From the NCBI GenBank assembly GCA_014359765.1, contig JACIYT010000018.1:1-41926 (forward strand): a stretch of 41,926 nucleotides of DNA, in the 5' to 3' direction. This DNA comes from Roseovarius sp. (lineage in GTDB: Bacteria; Pseudomonadota; Alphaproteobacteria; Rhodobacterales; Rhodobacteraceae). A model generated the notes under the pieces. It was not told where the DNA came from. It ran no database searches and worked only from the letters and a program-made list of their open reading frames with translations. The position numbers and the translations under genes are program-made. Below are positions 33,140 to 41,926 of the stretch, in pieces (positions within the stretch are counted from its first letter, which is position 1; each line of letters opens with the position of its first letter).

Positions 33140-33164
33140 AAAAATTCTTCGTCCGAAGAATTTT
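33140..33164 (-). terminator. Intrinsic terminator candidate after the epimerase gene
   Basis: Read on the minus strand, hairpin 1 (AAAATTCTTCG / CGAAGAATTTT) is followed by one further T, so the stem ends in five Ts, then GCC. This resembles an intrinsic terminator about 150-175 nt downstream of the epimerase stop. It would separate that transcript from rluE. Confidence 0.5.
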
Positions 33165-33192
33165 CCTGCAAGAATTTCGCAGAAATTCTTGC
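33140..33192. repeat. Tandem pair of AT-rich perfect hairpins
   Basis: Hairpin 1: AAAATTCTTCG (33141-33151), loop TC, CGAAGAATTTT (33154-33164). Hairpin 2: GCAAGAATTTC (33168-33178), loop GCA, GAAATTCTTGC (33182-33192). Both stems are perfect 11-bp matches. The inner arms AAGAATTT and AAATTCTT of one hairpin can also pair with those of the other, so alternative folds exist. It lies downstream of the epimerase gene and about 60-115 nt upstream of the RluE-like start, both on the minus strand. Base composition is strikingly AT-rich for this genome. Confidence 0.8.
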
Positions 33193-33312
33193 CTCCCTCA
33201 CCCGTTGGCGTCGAAACGGGCGTAAACGCGTGCGTGATCACCGTTCGAGCTTCAGCCTGTCGAACGCGACGGTCGTGGCCGTGGCGTTCGGTCCGCGTCG
33301 CAAGGCAGGCCC

Positions 33313-34329
33313 TCACACGTCATAGTAATCGCGATACCATTCGACGAAACGCGCAATCCCGTCGCGAAAACCGGTCTGCGGGCGATAGCCGGTCAGCTCC
33401 TGCAGGAGCGATGCATCGGCCCATGTCGCGGGCACATCGCCCGGCTGCATCGGCATGTAGTTGCGGATCGCCTTCCTGCCGAGCACATCCTCGATCGCGT
33501 CGATGAAATCGAGCAGCCGGACCTTCTCGGAATTGCCGATATTGACGACGCGAAAGGGGGCCACCGGCGAGAGGCTGTCGCCCTCGGGCACCATGCCATC
33601 GGCCGGACGTTCGGGAACCGCGTCGATCAGCAGGCGGATGCCGCGCACCAGGTCATCGACATAGGTGAAGTCGCGATACATCTCGCCGTGGTTGTAGATG
33701 TCGATCGGGCGCCCCTCGATCATCGCGGCCACGAACTTGTAAAGCGCGAGATCGGGCCGCCCCCAGGGGCCGTAAACCGTGAAGAAGCGGAACATCGTGG
33801 TCGGCAGGTTCCACAGATGCGCATAGGCATGGGCCATGCTCTCGTTGGCCTTCTTCGTGGCGGCGTAGATCGTGAGCTGCGTGTCCGCCTTGTCGGTCTC
33901 GTGAAAGGGCATGTCGGCATTGGCGCCATAGACCGAGGAGGTCGAGGCCATCAGCAGGTGCCCGACCTGCAACCGTCGCGCTGCCTCCATCACGTTGAAC
34001 GTGCCGATGACGTTCGAATCGAGATAGGCGCGGGGGTTTTCCAGGCTGTAGCGCACCCCGGCCTGCGCGGCGAGATGGACGATGACATCGGGCGCGAAGC
34101 GATCCACGACCGCATCCAGCCCGACCTGATCCTCGAGCATCCCCTCGGTTGCCGAAAAACCCGGGGTCTGAAGCAGGATGGCATGGCGGCGCTGCTTCAG
34201 GGTGACATCGTAGTAATCGGTCATCCCGTCATGGCCATGGACCCGGAACCCCTCTGCAAGGAGGAGCCGGGCAAGATGGAAGCCGATGAAGCCGGCACTC
34301 CCGGTCACGAGCACTTTGCGTTTGGTCAC
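33313..34329 (-). CDS. NAD-dependent epimerase, UDP-glucuronate 4-epimerase-like
   Basis: This 338-residue short-chain dehydrogenase/reductase of the extended family has NAD-binding [15 protein letters not shown] (about residues 6-20), the catalytic Ser/Thr region [26 protein letters not shown] with the catalytic Tyr and Lys, and [20 protein letters not shown]. The last is the hallmark of UDP-glucuronate 4-epimerases (CapI/LpsL type). [15 protein letters not shown] is also characteristic. It would give UDP-galacturonate for surface polysaccharide, but no glycosyltransferase cluster is adjacent. It ends at 33313, upstream of the AT hairpins. Confidence 0.92.
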   Translation of the reverse strand: MTKRKVLVTGSAGFIGFHLARLLLAEGFRVHGHDGMTDYYDVTLKQRRHAILLQTPGFSATEGMLEDQVGLDAVVDRFAPDVIVHLAAQAGVRYSLENPRAYLDSNVIGTFNVMEAARRLQVGHLLMASTSSVYGANADMPFHETDKADTQLTIYAATKKANESMAHAYAHLWNLPTTMFRFFTVYGPWGRPDLALYKFVAAMIEGRPIDIYNHGEMYRDFTYVDDLVRGIRLLIDAVPERPADGMVPEGDSLSPVAPFRVVNIGNSEKVRLLDFIDAIEDVLGRKAIRNYMPMQPGDVPATWADASLLQELTGYRPQTGFRDGIARFVEWYRDYYDV

Positions 34330-34892
34330 GTCGGTTTCCTCTCCGGTTCAGGATTGTGATGCGGCGGTGTCGCGATCGGGACCTTCCGCGACAGGAAGAC
34401 CCGCGTCAGGGCGGCCTTTCATGCGATGTCCTGCGGCGGTGACATTGCCCTGTTTCACAAGCCCCTTCCCGATCGGGGGATCGCGCATGTCATCCATCCC
34501 CCGCAAACGGAACCCGACAGCGCAGGCCATCTCGCACCGGGATATTTCCGAGGGTTCGTGCAATCGGCGCAGAATCTGGACATATGAAACCTGCCGGAGC
34601 TTGTTGCGCATGTGAGGCGTCTCCGGCTGTCGCGCAGGCCATGGTCCGGACGGGCCGGGGGCAGGCATCAGCGCGTCGTGAAATCGGCTCATGTCGTTTG
34701 GTTGCGAGCGATAGCAATGCCTGCGCGCGAATACAAGCCGCCCTGAGCGGAGGTGGGCCATCGCCTGCGGAGTGCCGACACGTTCCGGCATCTCCCGGAG
34801 GCGATCGTTTCTCTCGGCACCCGGCCCGGATCGGGGTGCGTTCCTGAACGGGCCGATGGTCAATGATTTCAGAGATTTGAGAGATTTGCAAA
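34330..34892. other. 563-nt region between epimerase gene and tRNA-Leu, no clear gene
   Basis: I see no convincing gene. One minus-strand frame (34348-34611, 87 codons, MRNKLRQVSYVQILRRLH) ends 18 nt before the epimerase start. Its third-position GC is only about 75%, lower than the real genes, and it has no recognised family; it may be leader sequence or decayed coding DNA. The region next to the tRNA is AT-rich, with a tandem 9-bp repeat (34871-34888). Confidence 0.4.
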
Positions 34893-34893
34893 T
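34871..34893. repeat. Tandem 9-bp repeat and palindrome at the tRNA-Leu 3' flank
   Basis: AGAGATTTG occurs twice in direct tandem (34871-34879, 34880-34888). It runs into the perfect palindrome ATTTGCAAAT (34884-34893), which overlaps the last base of the encoded CCA. This is a local AT-rich patch immediately 3' of the tRNA gene. It could be part of the tRNA's terminator or an old attachment site. Confidence 0.5.
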
Positions 34894-34977
34894 GGTGCGG
34901 GTGGAGGGACTTGAACCCCCATGCCTTGCGGCGCCAGAACCTAAATCTGGTGCGTCTGCCAGTTTCGCCACACCCGC
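34893..34977 (-). tRNA. tRNA-Leu (anticodon UAG)
   Basis: The minus strand reads as an 85-nt class II tRNA with CCA encoded. The acceptor stem is GCGGGTG paired with CACCCGC, discriminator A, then CCA. The D-arm region contains CTGGCAGACGC. The anticodon stem CCAGA-TTTAGGT-TCTGG gives anticodon TAG, reading CUA (and CUG with wobble). A long variable arm follows (GCGCCGCAAGGCATGG region), and the T-loop is GGTTCAAGTCC. All are as expected for leucine tRNA. Confidence 0.96.
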
Positions 34978-35058
34978 AGGCGCCCGCGCCGGAGCGGCGG
35001 GCAGGCCCTGTTCTAGCAAGGCCGCCGGGCGGTGGCGAGGGCAAATTTCGTGCCGGAT

Positions 35059-35093
35059 GCCGCGCGCGCGCCCCGGCCGGAGGCGCGCGCGGC
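35059..35093. terminator. GC-rich stem-loop downstream of aconitase
   Basis: GCCGCGCGCGCGCC (35059-35072) pairs with GGCGCGCGCGGC (35082-35093) with one GC bulge and loop CCGGCCGGA. It begins 20 nt after the acnA stop on the minus strand and precedes tRNA-Leu by about 80 nt. No T-tract follows, so it is a possible transcript end or RNase barrier rather than a proven terminator. Confidence 0.45.
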
Positions 35094-35113
35094 CCGTCAG
35101 GATTGCCGCGCGG

Positions 35114-37861
<2,748 letters not shown>

Positions 37862-38063
37862 GGGCTGCCGTCCTTTCATGGTCAGGTCCGGGTGGAATTC
37901 GCCCTGCTTCTGACCGAAATCGCGCCTTCGATCAAGAGGCGCGCACCGGTTTTGTATACTGTCGCACACAATTTGATCCCCGGTTCGTTTCAGCCCCCGC
38001 CCCGCCCCTCACGAGAGCTTGAGTTGGCATCGGCCCCGCCGGGGCCTAATCTGGCCACGTCAG

Positions 38064-38089
38064 ACCAACACAGGCCACCAACACAGGCC
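38064..38089. repeat. Perfect 13-bp tandem duplication in the acnA / DUF1223 intergenic region
   Basis: ACCAACACAGGCC is repeated twice head to tail, ending 22 nt before the DUF1223 start. It could be a replication-slippage duplication that changes promoter or leader spacing. It is not a known element. Confidence 0.7.
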
Positions 38090-38111
38090 GAGGCGCCGGG
38101 ACCGTCCGTTC

Positions 38112-38822
38112 ATGCGACATCTTCTTGTCAGCCTGCTTGTCGCGGCCCTGCTGGCTGCGGCAGGCACGCGCGCCGCGGACCGCCCGGTGGTGGTGGAGCT
38201 TTTCACCTCGCAGGGCTGCCCCTCCTGTCCGCCCGCCGACCGGTTCCTTCAGGATCTGGCGGCGCGCGAGGATGTGCTCGCGCTGTCGCTGCATGTGGAT
38301 TACTGGGATTACATCGGCTGGGAGGACAGCCTCGCCAGCCCCGCCAACACCGCCCGCCAGCGCGGCTATGCGCAGGCCGGCGGGCGCAAGATGGTCTATA
38401 CCCCGCAGATCATCGTCAACGGCACCGATCCGGTGGTGGGCACCCGTTTCGAGGAGGTGACCGCGCTCATCGACAGGCACGCCGCCGCCCCCTCGGAGGG
38501 GATCGCCCTCGGGCTTCGGCGCGAGGCGGCGGCGCTGCACGTCACGGCGCAGGCCACGACGCCGCGCGACCGGCCGCTCGTGGTCCAGCTTGCCCGCTAC
38601 CTGCCCGAGGCCACCGTCACGATTGCCCATGGCGAGAATGCAGGACGCACCATCACCTATGTCAACGTCGTGACCGCGCTTGTGGAACTGGCCGAATGGG
38701 ACACGCGCAGCCCGCTCGATCTGCGCATCCCCTGGCCCGAGGACGCCCGGGATGCGCCGGCGGCGGTGCTGCTGCAATATCCCGGTTTCGGTGCCATCGC
38801 CGCGGCTGCGCGGTTGCGCTGA
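38112..38822 (+). CDS. DUF1223 secreted thioredoxin-fold protein
   Basis: This 236-residue protein has an N-terminal signal peptide (about residues 1-22) and a thioredoxin-like start: VVELFTSQGCPSCPPADRFL. The CPSC motif (C36, C39) could be redox-active, as in DsbA-like proteins. Then come LSLHVDYWDYIGWEDSLASP, VYTPQIIVNG and GENAGRTITYVNVVTAL, all typical of DUF1223. Members are described as periplasmic and of unknown function. Its partner is not evident here. It starts 250 bp from the divergent acnA; the preceding 13-bp tandem duplication lies in its leader. Confidence 0.9.
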   Translation: MRHLLVSLLVAALLAAAGTRAADRPVVVELFTSQGCPSCPPADRFLQDLAAREDVLALSLHVDYWDYIGWEDSLASPANTARQRGYAQAGGRKMVYTPQIIVNGTDPVVGTRFEEVTALIDRHAAAPSEGIALGLRREAAALHVTAQATTPRDRPLVVQLARYLPEATVTIAHGENAGRTITYVNVVTALVELAEWDTRSPLDLRIPWPEDARDAPAAVLLQYPGFGAIAAAARLR

Positions 38823-38946
38823 GGGTCGGTGGCGCGCGGGGCGGGGCGGTGGAAGAACGGACCTCATCCGATCTTGCGCCCGCAGACTGGAACCCCTCCC
38901 TGTTCCGCGCTAGAGGGGGCGCGACGCAGGCAAGGACGGGCGCAGG

Positions 38947-40659
38947 ATGGCACGGCATCTCATCACTTCGGCGATCCCCTATATTAACGGGGTCAAGCAT
39001 CTGGGCAACCTGGTGGGCAGCCAGCTCCCTGCCGATCTCTTTGCCCGCTACTGCCGCGCGCGGGGCCATGAGGTGCTGTTTCTGTGCGCCACCGACGAGC
39101 ACGGCACGCCCGCCGAACTCGCCGCCGCCAGGGCCGGTCAGCCGGTGGCCGAGTATTGCGCCGAGATGCACGCGGTCCAGGCCCGGATCGCGGAGGGCTT
39201 TCGGCTCAGCTTTGACCATTTCGGGCGCTCCTCCTCACCCCAGAACCACCGGCTGACCCAGCATTTCGCCGTGCGCCTTCATGCCGCGGGGCTGATCCGC
39301 GAGGTGACGGAAACCCAGATGTATTCGCCGACCGATGGCCGCTTTCTGCCCGATCGCTATATCGAGGGCACCTGCCCCAATTGCGGGTTTGACTCCGCGC
39401 GCGGCGATCAATGCGACAACTGCACCAAGCAGCTCGACCCGGTGGACCTCATCAATCCCCGCTCGGTGATCTCGGGGGCGACCGATCTGGAGCTGCGCGA
39501 GACGCGGCATCTCTACCTCTGCCAGTCGCGAATGAAGGACGCGCTGGCGGCCTGGATCGATTCGCGGACCGACTGGCCGGTGCTCACCACCTCGATCGCG
39601 CGCAAATGGCTCAACGATGGCGACGGGTTGCAGGACCGTGGCATCACCCGCGATCTCGACTGGGGCATCCCCGCGCAGTTCGACGGCGCGCCCTGGTCCG
39701 GCATGGAAGGCAAGGTCTTCTACGTCTGGTTCGACGCGCCCATCGAATATATCGCCTGCGCGCAGGAATGGGTCGCGGCGGGCAAGGGCAGCGATTGGGA
39801 ACGCTGGTGGCGCACCGACAAGGGCGCAGAGGACGTGACCTACACGCAGTTCATGGGCAAGGACAACGTGCCCTTTCACACGCTCAGCTTTCCGGTCACG
39901 ATCCTCGGATCGCGCGAGCCGTGGAAGCTCGTGGATTACATCAAGTCCTTCAATTACCTTAATTATGACGGCGGCCAGTTCAGCACCTCGCGCGGGCGCG
40001 GGGTGTTCATGGATCAGGCGCTCGAGATCCTGCCCGCCGATTACTGGCGCTGGTGGCTGCTGAGCCACGCGCCGGAATCCTCGGACAGCGAATTCACCTG
40101 GGAGAATTTCCAGGCCAGCGTGAACAAGGACCTGGCCGACGTTCTGGGCAATTTCGTCAGCCGCGTGACCAAGTTCTGCCGCGCGAAATTCGGCGAGGCG
40201 GTGCCTGCGGGCGGGGACTACGGCGCGCAGGAGACGGCGCTGATCGACCGGCTGAGCGCCCGCATCCGCGACTATGCGGGCCATATGGAGGCGATGGAGG
40301 TGCGCAAATCCGCCGCCGCGCTGCGTGCGATCTGGGTCGAGGGCAACGAATACCTGCAAGAGGCCGCGCCCTGGTCAACCTTCAAGGAGGATCCCGAGCG
40401 GGCCGCGATGCAGGTGCGCCTCGCGCTCAACCTCATCCGGCTCTACGCGGTGCTCTCGGGACCGTTCATCCCCGACGCGAGCGCGGCGATGCTCGCGGCG
40501 ATGCAGACCGGCGATGACGGCTGGCCCGACGACACGCGCGCCGCGCTCGAAACGCTCGCGCCGGGTCACGCCTTCAGCGTGCCCGAGGTCCTCTTTGCCA
40601 AGATTACCGACGAGCAGCGCGCGGACTGGCAGGAACGCTTTGCCGGCACACGCGGCTAG
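38947..40659 (+). CDS. metG: Methionyl-tRNA synthetase
   Basis: This 570-residue class I synthetase has the HIGH-equivalent in [16 protein letters not shown] (HLGN, about residues 18-21), the metal-binding knuckle [17 protein letters not shown] (C143, C146, C156, C159), [10 protein letters not shown] as [11 protein letters not shown], and the anticodon-binding helical domain at the C-terminus. The KMSKS loop reads [11 protein letters not shown] (residues about 343-353), so only the serine of STS is kept; I recall this for alphaproteobacterial MetRS. There is no C-terminal tRNA-binding (Trbp111) domain, in agreement with the length. The stop is followed by the 40780-40988 repeat. Confidence 0.96.
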   Translation: MARHLITSAIPYINGVKHLGNLVGSQLPADLFARYCRARGHEVLFLCATDEHGTPAELAAARAGQPVAEYCAEMHAVQARIAEGFRLSFDHFGRSSSPQNHRLTQHFAVRLHAAGLIREVTETQMYSPTDGRFLPDRYIEGTCPNCGFDSARGDQCDNCTKQLDPVDLINPRSVISGATDLELRETRHLYLCQSRMKDALAAWIDSRTDWPVLTTSIARKWLNDGDGLQDRGITRDLDWGIPAQFDGAPWSGMEGKVFYVWFDAPIEYIACAQEWVAAGKGSDWERWWRTDKGAEDVTYTQFMGKDNVPFHTLSFPVTILGSREPWKLVDYIKSFNYLNYDGGQFSTSRGRGVFMDQALEILPADYWRWWLLSHAPESSDSEFTWENFQASVNKDLADVLGNFVSRVTKFCRAKFGEAVPAGGDYGAQETALIDRLSARIRDYAGHMEAMEVRKSAAALRAIWVEGNEYLQEAAPWSTFKEDPERAAMQVRLALNLIRLYAVLSGPFIPDASAAMLAAMQTGDDGWPDDTRAALETLAPGHAFSVPEVLFAKITDEQRADWQERFAGTRG

Positions 40660-41342
40660 TGTCCGACATCTGACGGATGGTGCCCGATGAGGGCGTCGCA
40701 TGGGATGCAGCGGGCTGCGGTGCACGACGCGCTTCGAAAATGGCCCGGGGCGCGCGGGCGTTCAGGTCTTGCTCCAATTGCGCGGAAACAAGGCGCGGGG
40801 CGCGCCGCCGCGCAGCGCCCGACCGCCCGGGTCGCACCGGAGGTGCGCCAATTCAAGCGGCACGCCTTCGGCGTGACGGGCGGGCGCTCTTGGAGCGTCA
40901 ACGCGCGCTCAATCGTTGCAGTATCTGGCACCATAAATCGAGGACCACGCGCGTTCTTGCGCCCACCCGCGGTCGGGCCCTGCGCGGCGTGCCGAGTGGC
41001 AGCGCGCGGCCCCGAAGGATGGCCGTGCAGAAGGAGGCGCGTTGTGTCAGGTGTCGAACACCAGGGCATGGAGCGCGAGACCGGGAAGCGGCCTCGGGCC
41101 TCCCGAACCTGCACAGCCGATGCGTTGGAGCGTGTCGCGCGACTGCGGGATGCGATATCCTCCGGCAGGCTACCGAAACGCCGCGCGCCAGCGCCTGTTG
41201 GCCACAGAAGACCGGAAACCCTTTCCGCGCGACGCCCCCACCGGGCCGCGCCTGATCCTTCGCCATGTTCGCAAGGGCCGGATGGGCCGGCCCGCCGCGC
41301 GATGCCCGAATTGCTCTTTCGTCAGCCTGTCAGATCCGCAGC
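40660..41342. other. 683-nt region after metG: repeat copy B and no clear gene
   Basis: It contains repeat copy B (40780-40988) and about 350 further nt. An AAGGAGG (41031-41037) stands six nt before GTG 41044, which opens a frame to 41400. Its third-position GC (about 72% over the first 46 codons) is low, and the second half is antisense to the lipoprotein gene. The stretch ALERVARLRDAISSGRLP vaguely resembles the FlgM anti-sigma C-terminus, but I do not rely on it. No other gene is seen. Confidence 0.4.
40780..40988. repeat. Copy B of the unnamed structured interspersed repeat, with extra hairpins
   Basis: This copy aligns with copy A over the shared blocks but carries about 40 additional bases after AGCGCCCGACCGCCCGG. 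The insert holds two perfect hairpins: GCACC-gga-GGTGC, and CACGCC-TTC-GGCGTG. The conserved non-palindromic core (GCAGTATCTGG, CCATAAA, GGACCAC) and the right arm GCGGTCGGGC are kept. It lies 120 nt after the metG stop, comparable with copy A after the thiolase. Confidence 0.75.
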
Positions 41343-41747
41343 TCAGCGCGCCGCCACGCGCAGTTCGGGCAGCGCCGTGAGCGGCAGGCCGAGCGCCTGA
41401 TAGGCAGCCAGCGACAGGCGGCTGCCCGCGCCGGGCGCCCCTTCGACGGGAATCAGATCGACAGCGACCGAACGTCCCGTCGCCGGGTCGCTGATCATGC
41501 CGGGGGTCGGTGCGGACACAAGCGGCGTGCGCATCCACAGGCCCGGCTCCCGCACATTGCCGAGCGAGGCAATGGTGGTCGCGGGCAGGCGCACGGGGGC
41601 GGGTTCGGGCGCTGTCTCGGTCGCTCCCGTCTCCGGGGGCGTGCTCGCCACCGGGTCTTCGGGCGGCGCGGGCGCGCTGCGCCCGCCCCAGAGGCCGCAG
41701 CCGCCAAGGATCAGCACCAGACAGGACATGCGCAGGACCGGAGTCAT
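41343..41747 (-). CDS. Putative lipoprotein, function unknown
   Basis: This encodes 134 residues. MTPVLRMSCLVLILGGCGLW is a lipoprotein signal with lipobox LGGC (C17). A proline/threonine-rich linker follows (APPEDPVAS, PETGATETAPEPAP). Then comes a small C-terminal part with SLGNVREPGLWMRTPLV, SDPATGRSVAVDLIP and LSLAAYQALGLPLTALPEL. I do not recognise the family with confidence; similar lipoproteins are known from Rhodobacteraceae. The frame is open to 41852, but the signal peptide decides 41747. Confidence 0.75.
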   Translation of the reverse strand: MTPVLRMSCLVLILGGCGLWGGRSAPAPPEDPVASTPPETGATETAPEPAPVRLPATTIASLGNVREPGLWMRTPLVSAPTPGMISDPATGRSVAVDLIPVEGAPGAGSRLSLAAYQALGLPLTALPELRVAAR

Positions 41748-41822
41748 GCCCGCAGCGTAACGCCACGCGCACCAACCGGCAAGCAGCGCGGCAGATGCCC
41801 CCAGGGCTATCGCATTTGACCG

Positions 41823-41926
41823 ATGACGGATCTTGCGAAGGCGTCGGACCATCCGGAGCGCTTTCTTTTGCGCGAGATGGGGAGTTTCGGGCGGGCGGTT
41901 CGCAGCAGATTGAGGGTGAGGCGGCG
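41823..41926 (+). CDS. Possible start of a gene running off the right edge
   Basis: From ATG 41823 the frame stays open to the window end (34 codons, MTDLAKASDHPERFLLREMG...). The first 20 codons have ordinary codon use for this genome. The last few use AGA, AGG and TTG, which is unusual here. No ribosome site is visible and no family is recognisable from so little. It is divergent from the lipoprotein gene by 75 nt. Confidence 0.25.
   Translation, partial: MTDLAKASDHPERFLLREMGSFGRAVRSRLRVRR

Noticed and set aside
33079..33201. 41-residue N-terminal extension of the RluE-like protein
   Set aside because: The extension is translated hairpin sequence (33140-33192). Homologues start at [10 protein letters not shown].
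33242..33266. CGTTCGA / TCGAACG inverted repeat as a second LexA box
   Set aside because: Spacing and orientation do not fit GTTC-N7-GTTC; it is only a short palindrome with an 11-nt spacer.
34348..34611. 87-codon minus-strand frame before the epimerase gene
   Set aside because: Codon use is weaker than in neighbouring genes, there is no known family, and no clear ribosome site was seen. It is kept only as a remark in the region entry.

Overview
The window is GC-rich chromosomal DNA that reads like a member of the Rhodobacteraceae (roseobacter/Rhodobacter relatives, Alphaproteobacteria). Pointers are the gene families themselves (single-cysteine DksA, MetRS with a relaxed KMSKS loop, a corrinoid protein plus DUF1638 pair, a Hint-domain protein, fused MrpAB), a LexA box of the alphaproteobacterial GTTC-N7-GTTC type, and the chromosomal c-type cytochrome maturation (ccm) block behind secDF. 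Coding density is high and nearly all genes are housekeeping or envelope genes. I see no prophage, CRISPR array or plasmid backbone. The only clear mobile DNA is the end of an ISAs1-family insertion sequence cut by the left edge.

Layout. 1-205: IS end. 328-5102: rnd (RNase D), a small lipoprotein, a SufE-family protein, a fatty acid desaturase and serS. 5283-11376: a plus-strand run of yajC, fused secDF, an Mth938-like protein and ccmA-B-C-D-ccmG, covering protein export and cytochrome c assembly, with tight start/stop overlaps. 11382-13253: a 43-residue secreted peptide gene on the minus strand, then a corrinoid (B12) protein and its DUF1638 partner. 13289-15228: an ImuA-like gene under an apparent SOS box, lolA, and a lysozyme-like lipoprotein. 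15364-18289: hspQ, a gamma-glutamyltransferase, and an anti-sigma kinase/STAS antagonist pair. 18384-22215: thiolase, free methionine-R-sulfoxide reductase, a DUF2064 glycosyltransferase-like protein, and dapE. 22570-29762: a Hint-domain protein and the seven-function Mrp Na+/H+ antiporter operon in six genes (AB fused, C, D, E, F, G). 29801-34329: a MoxR-like AAA ATPase, dksA, an FAD monooxygenase, an RluE-like pseudouridine synthase and a UDP-glucuronate-epimerase-like enzyme. 34893-34977: tRNA-Leu(UAG). 35114-40659: aconitase, a DUF1223 thioredoxin-fold protein and metG. The right end carries a lipoprotein and possibly the start of another gene.

The most interesting material is mainly non-coding. 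There are two copies of an unnamed structured repeat of about 170-209 bp (19579-19748 and 40780-40988), each just downstream of a plus-strand gene. There is a pair of AT-rich, mutually complementary hairpins at 33140-33192, and a 127-bp element bounded by a perfect 16-bp inverted repeat at 20905-21031. The ImuA-like gene has a promoter that contains a LexA box and would give a leaderless message. All statements about families come from recognising the sequence by eye; no database search was run.
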